Of a stretch of 64,000 bases of DNA, positions 1 to 6,550 are shown one piece after another. Made by a program: the position numbers and the translations under genes. Source of the stretch: Eubacterium sp. (GTDB lineage: Bacteria > Bacillota > Clostridia > Lachnospirales > Lachnospiraceae); the NCBI GenBank assembly GCA_021769425.1, contig JAETSX010000012.1, positions 51,137 to 115,136 of the forward strand. The letters are read 5' to 3'. The stretch's first letter is position 1. Every line of letters begins with the position of its first letter. The notes under the pieces are model-generated. The model did not search any database. It worked only from the letters and a program-made list of their open reading frames with translations, and was not told where the DNA came from.

Positions 1-206
1 AATCCCGCCTCTGCCGCTGGAAAATTGTTCAAGAAACAGCGGCTCAAAATGCCGGGAACTGTCTGCGTACTGAAAATAGTTTTCCAACCGCACAGGCAGA
101 AGTATTATAGACAGTGTGAAAGGGAAATATGTAAGCAAACCAGACCACAAGGATAGCCTGAAGGGAACGGTGCAGCCTGCAAGCAAAATTTTTGCGGGAA
201 TATTCT
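1..206 (+). ncRNA. Structured RNA, 3' part, possibly 6S RNA
   Basis: There is no good reading frame here, but there is clear secondary-structure potential. TCCCGC at 3-8 can pair with GCGGGA at 194-199 as a closing stem. GCCGCTG (13-19) pairs with CAGCGGC (37-43). ACTGTCT (58-64) pairs with AGACAGT (111-117). The stretch CAGCCTGC near 173 resembles the 3' side of the 6S RNA bubble as I remember it from E. coli. A strong terminator follows directly, and the length (about 200 nt) suits 6S. The pairing partner of the last bases lies before base 1, so the 5' end is cut by the window. A riboswitch or another Clostridia RNA class is possible; I saw no cobalamin or T-box core motifs. Confidence 0.4.
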
Positions 207-237
207 GCCCCTGCGCCTTTTGGCGCAGGGGCTTTTT
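207..237 (+). terminator. Intrinsic terminator after the structured RNA
   Basis: GCCCCTGCGCC (207-217) and GGCGCAGGGGC (222-232) form a perfect 11-bp GC-rich stem with a TTTT loop, followed by TTTTT. It ends the upstream RNA and isolates it from hydE, which begins 120 bp later. Confidence 0.9.
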
Positions 238-307
238 ATATCATGGGAAAGACCTTGTTATAGTGAAACGCTAAAGTTTATGACTTTCCTATAATATTAT
301 GCGCAGA

Positions 308-341
308 GTCTGCCCAAACGAAGCGAGGGTACTCGTGCGAG
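308..341. repeat. Dispersed repeat C, copy 1
   Basis: A 34-bp segment beginning GTCTGCCC and ending TACTCGTGCGAG. It recurs at 31368-31401 with about 30 of 34 bases identical. It lies in the hydE leader, a few bases before the ribosome binding site. The inner CGAGG-GTA-CTCG can fold into a short hairpin. Confidence 0.7.
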
Positions 342-356
342 AGCCCAGGAGGACTT

Positions 357-1415
357 ATGAAGCAAACAAAACAATTAATCGACAAACTGGAAGCCGAATC
401 CCGGCTCTCCAGAGAAGAATGGATTGCCCTGTTAGAGGGCCGCAGCCCTGATGCGGCAGAGTATCTGTTTCAAAAAGCCAGAAAATGGCAGCATAAGTAT
501 TACGGAAATAAAATTTACACCAGAGGATTAATCGAATTTACCAACTATTGTAAAAATGACTGCAGATACTGCGGCATCCGCAGAAGCAATGGAAACGCTC
601 AGCGTTATCGGCTGACCGAAGAGCAGATTATGGAATGCTGCCGGACAGGATATGATCTTGGATTTCGGACCTTTGTGCTGCAGGGCGGCGAGGACGGAGC
701 CTTTTCGCAGAAGAAACTGGAAGAGGTAATCCGGAGAATAAAAGAGAATTATCCGGACTGTGCCGTTACCCTGTCCATAGGAGAGCGTTCCTACGAGAGC
801 TATCTCGGCTTCTTCCAGGCAGGGGCAGACCGTTATCTTCTCCGTCATGAAACGGCAGACGAAGAACATTATCGGAAGCTGCATCCGCCGGAGCTGTCTT
901 TGGAGCATCGGAAAAAATGCCTGTATCAGTTGAAAGAAATCGGTTATCAGACGGGCACCGGATTTATGGTGGGAAGCCCCGGGCAGACACCGGCGCAGTT
1001 AGCAGAAGATATGATGTTTATCCGTGAACTTAAGCCGCATATGGTCGGAATCGGGCCCTTTGTGCCCCATCACGATACCCCATTCGCCGGGGAAGCCGCC
1101 GGAAGCCTGGAACTGACGCTGTTTTTGATAGGGCTTCTTCGGGTCATGCTGCCGAAGCTGCTGCTGCCGGCCACCACTGCATTGGGAACCATCGAGCCGC
1201 AAGGGCGGGAGAAAGGGATCCTGGCGGGGGCCAACGTGGTTATGCCTAACCTGTCCCCTGTTTCCGTGCGGAAAAAATATGAACTGTATGACAATAAAAT
1301 CTGTACCGGGGACGAGGCGGCGGAATGCCGGGCCTGCCTGACCCGGAGAATGGAGCAGATTGGATATGAACTGGTCACAGACCGGGGCGATTATAAGGAG
1401 GAAAATTATGTATAA
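357..1415 (+). CDS. hydE: [FeFe]-hydrogenase maturase HydE (radical SAM)
   Basis: HydE is a radical SAM enzyme that works with HydG and HydF to build the 2Fe subcluster of the [FeFe]-hydrogenase H-cluster in the cytoplasm. The radical SAM CxxxCxxC motif is C65, C69 and C72, in the typical HydE context TNYCKNDCRYCGIR. A C-terminal C316-x7-C324-x2-C327 matches the extra Fe-S site present in some HydE proteins. The length of 352 residues is normal for the family. CCCAGGAGGA lies just before the ATG. Its stop overlaps the start of hydG by 8 bp, so the two are translationally coupled. BioB-like paralogues are the main alternative, but the adjacent hydG settles it. No hydF or hydrogenase gene lies in the window. 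Confidence 0.95.
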   Translation: MKQTKQLIDKLEAESRLSREEWIALLEGRSPDAAEYLFQKARKWQHKYYGNKIYTRGLIEFTNYCKNDCRYCGIRRSNGNAQRYRLTEEQIMECCRTGYDLGFRTFVLQGGEDGAFSQKKLEEVIRRIKENYPDCAVTLSIGERSYESYLGFFQAGADRYLLRHETADEEHYRKLHPPELSLEHRKKCLYQLKEIGYQTGTGFMVGSPGQTPAQLAEDMMFIRELKPHMVGIGPFVPHHDTPFAGEAAGSLELTLFLIGLLRVMLPKLLLPATTALGTIEPQGREKGILAGANVVMPNLSPVSVRKKYELYDNKICTGDEAAECRACLTRRMEQIGYELVTDRGDYKEENYV

Positions 1416-2826
1416 CGTAATGTCACCGAAAGCAGAAGAATTTATCAGCCATGAAGAGATTCAGGAAACGCTGGCTTATGCAGAGAAAAACAAAAATAAC
1501 AGAGAGCTGCTGGAACAGATTCTGGAAAAAGCAAAACTTCGGAAAGGACTTTCCCATCGGGAAGCCGCCGTGTTACTGGACTGTGAGCTTGCGGACATCA
1601 ATCAGCAAATTTATGCTCTTGCCCAGCAGATTAAAAAGGATTTTTACGGCAACCGCATTGTGATGTTTGCGCCGCTTTATCTGTCTAACTACTGCATAAA
1701 CGGCTGTGAATACTGCCCTTATCATCTGAAAAACAAACATATTGCCAGGAAAAAACTCACCCAGGAAGAGATTGTAAAAGAGGTCATGGCCCTGCAGGAT
1801 ATGGGTCACAAAAGGCTTGCGCTGGAGGCAGGGGAAGATCCGATCAACAATCCCATTGAGTATATTCTGGAATGCATTCATACCATTTACGGCATTAAGC
1901 ACAAGAATGGGGCAATCCGCCGGGTAAATGTAAACATTGCCGCAACTACAGTGGAAAATTACCGGAAATTAAAAGAGGCGGGAATCGGCACTTACATTTT
2001 GTTCCAGGAAACCTACAATAAAGAATCATATGAGAAACTGCATCCCACAGGGCCAAAGCATGATTATGTTTACCATACCGAAGCTATGGATCGGGCCATG
2101 GAAGGCGGAATTGATGACGTGGGCCTGGGAGTTTTATTTGGGCTGAACAATTACCGTTATGATTTTACCGGAATTCTGATGCATGCAGAGCATTTGGAAG
2201 CTTACAAAGGCGTAGGTCCCCATACCATCAGCGTTCCCAGGCTGCGGCGGGCGGACGACATTGATCCGGATGTGTTTGACAATGGCATTTCCGATGACAT
2301 TTTTGAAAAAATCGTGGCGTGTATCCGGATTGCCGTTCCATATACAGGAATGATAGTATCCACCAGAGAAAGCAAGGCATGCAGAGAAAAAGCGCTGCGC
2401 CTTGGAATTTCCCAGATCAGCGGAGCTTCCAGAACCAGTGTGGGAGGTTACGCAAAGCCGGAACCGGAGGAAGAAAATTCGGCGCAGTTTGACGTCAGCG
2501 ATAACCGTACGCTGGATGAGGTGGTCAGATGGCTGATGGAAATGGATTATGTACCCAGTTTCTGTACGGCATGCTATCGGGAGGGAAGAACCGGGGATCG
2601 TTTTATGACGCTGTTAAAAAGCGGTCAGATTGTCAATTGCTGCCATCCCAATGCCCTAATGACCCTAAAAGAATATTTAGAAGATTATGCTTCACCAAAA
2701 ACCAGGGAAATCGGGGATAAACTGATTGAAAAAGAGCTGGATGTGATTACCAATCCCAAAGTAAAAGAGAAAGTCATTGATTATCTGGCAAATATTCATA
2801 ATGGGCAGAGGGATTTCCGTTTTTAA
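1408..2826 (+). CDS. hydG: [FeFe]-hydrogenase maturase HydG (tyrosine lyase)
   Basis: HydG is a radical SAM tyrosine lyase. It cleaves tyrosine to p-cresol and dehydroglycine and turns the latter into the CO and CN ligands of the H-cluster. The radical SAM cysteines are C96, C100 and C103 (NYCINGCEYC). The C-terminal auxiliary-cluster motif CTAC...CC fits the CX2CX22C pattern that separates HydG from ThiH. I chose the ATG at 1408 because AAGGAGG precedes it by about 7 bp; the frame stays open upstream through hydE, but that extension has no ribosome binding site and no homology. The product is 472 residues, the usual size. It forms an operon with hydE. Confidence 0.95.
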   Translation: MYNVMSPKAEEFISHEEIQETLAYAEKNKNNRELLEQILEKAKLRKGLSHREAAVLLDCELADINQQIYALAQQIKKDFYGNRIVMFAPLYLSNYCINGCEYCPYHLKNKHIARKKLTQEEIVKEVMALQDMGHKRLALEAGEDPINNPIEYILECIHTIYGIKHKNGAIRRVNVNIAATTVENYRKLKEAGIGTYILFQETYNKESYEKLHPTGPKHDYVYHTEAMDRAMEGGIDDVGLGVLFGLNNYRYDFTGILMHAEHLEAYKGVGPHTISVPRLRRADDIDPDVFDNGISDDIFEKIVACIRIAVPYTGMIVSTRESKACREKALRLGISQISGASRTSVGGYAKPEPEEENSAQFDVSDNRTLDEVVRWLMEMDYVPSFCTACYREGRTGDRFMTLLKSGQIVNCCHPNALMTLKEYLEDYASPKTREIGDKLIEKELDVITNPKVKEKVIDYLANIHNGQRDFRF

Positions 2827-2841
2827 ATTACAGATAAAAGA

Positions 2842-2910
2842 GGCCGTTTTGAAAGGAAAGGTTCTCCGCAATATCTTGCGGGAAAGATCCATTTATCGAC
2901 GGCCCCTTTT
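2842..2910. terminator. Bidirectional terminator between convergent genes
   Basis: GGCCGT (2842-2847) pairs with ACGGCC (2899-2904), followed by CCCTTTTTA. Nested inside is CCGCAA-TATC-TTGCGG (2866-2881). On the minus strand the same stem is followed by TCTTTTAT. It separates hydG from the convergent PH-domain gene. Confidence 0.65.
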
Positions 2911-2936
2911 TATTCGGCATAAAATCTGTCGATGTT

Positions 2937-3827
2937 TTATCGCCGGAGCAATAGCTTTTTTGTCAGCAAATCTTTTTCCCGTTCTGTAATATAAGGAATT
3001 GCAATTTCCCGATTTAACGCAGAGGCCAGAATAAAAACCGAACCGTGAAACAGATGATAATGTCTGGATACGGGATTTTGTTTCCACTGTAAATGCTGAA
3101 TGTGTCCATAGGGGACAATTTTTTTGGGCAGATGAAAGCCGGATACTGCCCCGCAGGGAAGCAGGCTGCACAGCAAAAGCCAGAACAGGCAGGAACAGAA
3201 ATAAATTTTGCCGGCATGTTTGGACGGCCTTTGCATATGATATAGTAGGGACGAAGAAAATTCCGGTAAAAGTTCCTGTAAATAAGGAGGAAGGGCGGTT
3301 TTTTTCCGGCAAAGGGACAGTTGGGTCAATTCCTCTTTGGAATCGCCCACGCCAATGCAGACTAATTGAACCTCACAGCGTCCGGTGAGCCGTGCGATGG
3401 GAGGCTCCAAAATTCGCAGTGCATGGATACGGTTTATGGGGATCGTGTAGTCCTGTTTTCGGAAAAAACCGTAGTGAATCATCAGTTCAAACAGGTTTTG
3501 TTCCGTATTGATATTAGAGATATGTGCAGGGTTATAAGTATTCTTTTTCCGGCGGAGGGTATTTCGTTCAATGACCAGGGTCTGCTCCTCCAGATAAATC
3601 CAGGTTTTCTTCCACACCAGAAACTGATAACCGGCAATAAAAACGGGGAGCAGCAGCATAAGTCCTAAAAATCCCAGGATGAAGGCAATATTTTCCCGCA
3701 CCATAGGCTCTGAGAAAAACAGATGGATGCTCTCATCCGCCTGAGATAACATCAGCAGCATCCAGGCAATGAGAAACCCACCGGATTTTTCCTTGCAACT
3801 ATAAGGCAATTCTGGTAAAATTGACAA
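2937..3827 (-). CDS. Bacterial PH-domain membrane protein, YdbT-like (short)
   Basis: The sequence resembles YdbT/DUF304 (bPH2) membrane proteins of unknown role. Two hydrophobic segments near residues 17-33 and 45-70 precede a PH-like stretch (WIYLEEQTLVIERNTLRRK...). A second PH-like portion (TIPINRIHAL...PPIARLTG) follows. Another membrane segment near residues 205-230 and a third PH-like piece (KIVPYGHIQHL) complete it. It has 296 residues, whereas YdbT homologues are usually well over 400, so parts of the repeat pattern look missing. The start is TTG at 3827, chosen because GAGGA lies about 7 bp upstream and no ATG or GTG is suitably placed. The usual YdbS partner is absent. It is convergent with hydG. 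Confidence 0.65.
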   Translation of the reverse strand: MSILPELPYSCKEKSGGFLIAWMLLMLSQADESIHLFFSEPMVRENIAFILGFLGLMLLLPVFIAGYQFLVWKKTWIYLEEQTLVIERNTLRRKKNTYNPAHISNINTEQNLFELMIHYGFFRKQDYTIPINRIHALRILEPPIARLTGRCEVQLVCIGVGDSKEELTQLSLCRKKTALPPYLQELLPEFSSSLLYHMQRPSKHAGKIYFCSCLFWLLLCSLLPCGAVSGFHLPKKIVPYGHIQHLQWKQNPVSRHYHLFHGSVFILASALNREIAIPYITEREKDLLTKKLLLRR

Positions 3828-3945
3828 AGGTATGTCCTCAAAATTTTCAAAGAATACAAGGTTTTATATTCGGGAGCATATTCATGGGCTTTTGGGTATA
3901 AGGATCCTAAGTTTCAGATAATTTCAGCAGAACAGGGGATGGAAT

Positions 3946-5028
3946 ATGAGCGTACAGGACAAAATAGAGCGCATTTTAAAAAGCATACATCTGCTGTTTT
4001 CCAAAAGCGAGCCTTATGAGGGAAGCGGCACGAAGATTATTGTGGAAAAGCAGATTGTTTTTGAATTATTGGAACAACTGAATCTTGCCATCTATGAGGC
4101 CATGGATCAGTATGAACTTACCACAAGAAAACATGAGATAGCGGAACGCCGCTGTGAGAAGCGGGGAGAGGAAATCCTTCAGAAAGCAAGCAGGCATGCA
4201 GACGACATTTATGCGGCTTCTATCATGTATACGGATGACGCCATCAACCGGATCTGCTATATTATGGATGATGCGAACCAGGCGGTTCAGAGTATTTTCC
4301 GCAAGATGAATACGGAGATAGAAGAACAGCGGGATCGGGTCAGACGCAACCAGTTGGAATTGACAGGCCAGCTTCGGGATTTTGCCGATACGGACAAATA
4401 TGTGAAGTTGATTGAAGAGGTGAACCGCCAGCGGGAAAAAGAACGGCAGATGGAGCTGGAGGGCCGGAAGGAAAAACGAATCCAGAACGAAGGCAAATCT
4501 TACTCTGCCGTGAAACCGGAAATTAAAATTAACCAGGCCTATTTTGAACGCACCGGCAAAAGCTATGAATCAGATCAACAGAACGAAGAAAACCAGTCGG
4601 ACGCAGCGGACAGCCTGGCTCATATCACCGGAAAAGAGTTTGCGGAAAATCTGCGCCGCAGGGCCAAAAGAAACCGGGGAAATGAGATGAAAATTGAGGA
4701 TATGTCCCTGGATGGGGACAGAACCGGCAAAAAAGAAACTACAATGGCAGAGAGGGAGAAGGGCCTGGATGATATTCTGGCAAAAGCCGGTGCAGGTCTG
4801 GCAGCCATGGTGGAATCTGAGATTAGGGAAATAGAGAATGCTTCAAAAGCAGGAGATCCGACTTTCTCTTCCAGGCCGGAATTATCCATGGAAACAGCGG
4901 AAATTCCCAAGCTTCCGCCGGAAATCCACGTGGATTTGGATGCTGAGTACTTTAAATGGAAGGAAGGGGAAGAAAATCCTGCGCCTGAGAAGAAGGAAAA
5001 ACGGTTTCATTTTGGGAGAAAGCAGTGA
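3946..5028 (+). CDS. Coiled-coil protein of unknown function
   Basis: I do not recognise the family with confidence. The 360-residue product has no signal peptide or membrane segment. Residues 40-215 are highly charged and predicted by eye to be mostly helical coiled coil, with heptad-like stretches such as EEQRDRVRRNQLELTGQL. The C-terminal third is Glu/Lys rich and probably disordered, and it ends in a basic tail (KRFHFGRKQ). The middle resembles DivIVA-like or ATP-synthase-b-like coiled coils only in composition. GGGGATGG precedes the ATG. The gene stands alone, and a hairpin terminator candidate lies about 100 bp downstream. A structural or scaffolding role is plausible but is inference. 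Confidence 0.6.
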   Translation: MSVQDKIERILKSIHLLFSKSEPYEGSGTKIIVEKQIVFELLEQLNLAIYEAMDQYELTTRKHEIAERRCEKRGEEILQKASRHADDIYAASIMYTDDAINRICYIMDDANQAVQSIFRKMNTEIEEQRDRVRRNQLELTGQLRDFADTDKYVKLIEEVNRQREKERQMELEGRKEKRIQNEGKSYSAVKPEIKINQAYFERTGKSYESDQQNEENQSDAADSLAHITGKEFAENLRRRAKRNRGNEMKIEDMSLDGDRTGKKETTMAEREKGLDDILAKAGAGLAAMVESEIREIENASKAGDPTFSSRPELSMETAEIPKLPPEIHVDLDAEYFKWKEGEENPAPEKKEKRFHFGRKQ

Positions 5029-5128
5029 GAAGCTGTCAGCGTGTGTTTGAAAAATATTTCTTAAAAATATCAATGAGGTTCAGAAAGGAATTGCAGGTTA
5101 AAGTCAGATTCTAATAAAGTCTAAAGAA

Positions 5129-5231
5129 GGGACCATCGGAAAGCAGCGGATTTCCACAATATATAGTTGTGATTCATTCGGTATCACAACCATATATTGT
5201 GTGTAAATTTCATTTTCCGATGGCCCCCTTT
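5129..5231. repeat. Nested double inverted repeat, terminator-like
   Basis: The outer arms GACCATCGGAAA (5131-5142) and TTTCCGATGGCC (5214-5225) pair with one mismatch. Inside, an 18-bp stem (5156-5173 with 5183-5200, one mismatch) has a 9-base loop. CCCCTTTATA follows the outer arm, so it may terminate the upstream gene. The two-tier layout also resembles a small non-autonomous palindromic element. Confidence 0.6.
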
Positions 5232-5308
5232 ATAACCTTTTCAGCATCTGCTGAAAAATCTATTTGAATTTATACTCCAAATATTATGACAATTAAAAAA
5301 GGAAAATT

Positions 5309-5487
5309 ATGACACTTTTTGAGGATATTTCAGGATTTTTAGTCTTTGGGGCTTGTTCCTGAACTGCCTTTACATTCCCTTTGTAAATGAGCATGCAGTC
5401 TTTAGCCTTCTGCTTGCCAGCGGCTATCGGAAAGTGGTTGCCTTTGAAGGAAAGAGAGTCCTGATCGGGGAAAAGGAATCTGAATAG
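5309..5487 (+). pseudogene. Possible frameshifted remnant of a small gene
   Basis: An ATG at 5309, with GGAAAA before it, opens MTLFEDISGFLVFGACS and hits TGA at 5360. A shifted frame then continues as LNCLYIPFVNEHAV...GYRKVVAFEGKRVLIGEKESE and stops at 5485-5487. The joined product would be about 60 residues with protein-like composition. I do not recognise a family. It may be a real small gene with a frameshift or chance coding potential. Confidence 0.22.
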
Positions 5488-5562
5488 AAACCGAATATGA
5501 CATTTGAACTGCGGCAGACTTTTTATATGTAACTGCTTGAGTAATAGAATACGGAGGAAAAT

Positions 5563-5601
5563 ACAGGATTGCCCTTTTGTACACAAACAGGGCAATCCTG
5601 T
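5563..5601. terminator. Strong hairpin in the 5.0-5.8 kb gap
   Basis: ACAGGATTGCCCT (5563-5575) pairs perfectly with AGGGCAATCCTGT (5589-5601) around a 13-base loop. What follows is ATTTCTCAATTTC, not a clean T-run, so termination is uncertain. Apart from this, the nested hairpin at 5129 and the possible remnant at 5309, I see nothing in 5029-5759. Confidence 0.5.
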
Positions 5602-5759
5602 ATTTCTCAATTTCAAAAAATCTTAATAAATTTCCCCCGCATAACTTAACATTCAGTTGCTATACTGTAATTATCCAAATAACGCCCGGGTGGTGCACGG
5701 CCCAGGAGTGAACACTAACTGTGAAAGCTCCGGATGCATTTTATCATTTATCTGGAATA

Positions 5760-5788
5760 TTGCCATCTGACCTTCCTCAGGTTATAAT
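5760..5788 (+). promoter_or_regulatory. Sigma-A promoter for the two-component operon
   Basis: TTGCCA (5760-5765), a 17-bp spacer and a perfect TATAAT (5783-5788) lie about 40 bp upstream of the response regulator start. Confidence 0.7.
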
Positions 5789-5828
5789 GAAAAAGCGGTA
5801 ATTCCAACGATAAAATGAGGTGAAGGAA

Positions 5829-6524
5829 ATGAAAAGTATTCTGGTTTGTGATGATGACAGGGAAATTGTGGACGCAATTGAGATTTATCTGCAGCAGGAG
5901 GGCTATCGCATATTAAAAGCCTACGATGGGGAACAGGCATTGCAGGTTCTGAAAGAAAATGAAGTGCACCTTCTGATTATTGATGTGATGATGCCCAAGT
6001 TAGACGGTATCCGCGCCACATTGAAGATCCGGGAAGAAAGCAGCATTCCCATAATCATTTTGTCCGCCAAATCCGAGGATGCGGACAAGATTCTGGGGCT
6101 GAATATCGGGGCGGACGATTATGTGACAAAGCCGTTCAATCCGCTGGAACTGGTGGCAAGGGTTAAGTCCCAGCTTCGCCGCTACACCCAGCTTGGCAAT
6201 GCGGCAGAAAGCAGCAAACGGGTGTATCAGGTGGGCGGATTGATAATCAATGATGATTTGAAAGAAGTCACAGTGGACGACGCTTTGGTCAAGCTTACGC
6301 CCATTGAGTACAATATTCTGCTGCTGCTGGTGAAAAATCAGGGAAAAGTTTTTTCTATTAACCAAATATATGAGAGTATATGGAACGAGGACGCCATCGG
6401 TGCGGACAATACAGTAGCCGTACATATCCGCCATATCAGGGAGAAAATAGAAATCAATCCCAAAGAGCCCAGGTATCTGAAAGTAGTCTGGGGCGTAGGC
6501 TATAAAATAGAAAAATCGAAATAA
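5829..6524 (+). CDS. OmpR-family response regulator
   Basis: A DNA-binding response regulator with a receiver domain (residues 1-115) and a winged-helix Trans_reg_C domain (about 135-230). The acidic pocket is D8-D10 and the phosphorylated residue is D52 (IIDVMMP). The conserved lysine of the receiver is in TKPFNP. The C-terminal half shows the OmpR pattern ending in VVWGVGYKIEKSK. I chose ATG 5829 rather than the in-frame GTG at 5820 because GAGGTG sits 6 bp before the ATG and nothing precedes the GTG. It is 231 residues, a normal length. The cognate kinase begins 26 bp downstream. What it senses is unknown. Confidence 0.9.
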   Translation: MKSILVCDDDREIVDAIEIYLQQEGYRILKAYDGEQALQVLKENEVHLLIIDVMMPKLDGIRATLKIREESSIPIIILSAKSEDADKILGLNIGADDYVTKPFNPLELVARVKSQLRRYTQLGNAAESSKRVYQVGGLIINDDLKEVTVDDALVKLTPIEYNILLLLVKNQGKVFSINQIYESIWNEDAIGADNTVAVHIRHIREKIEINPKEPRYLKVVWGVGYKIEKSK

Positions 6525-6550
6525 TGTAAAGAAATGAAAGCGGTGGTAAA

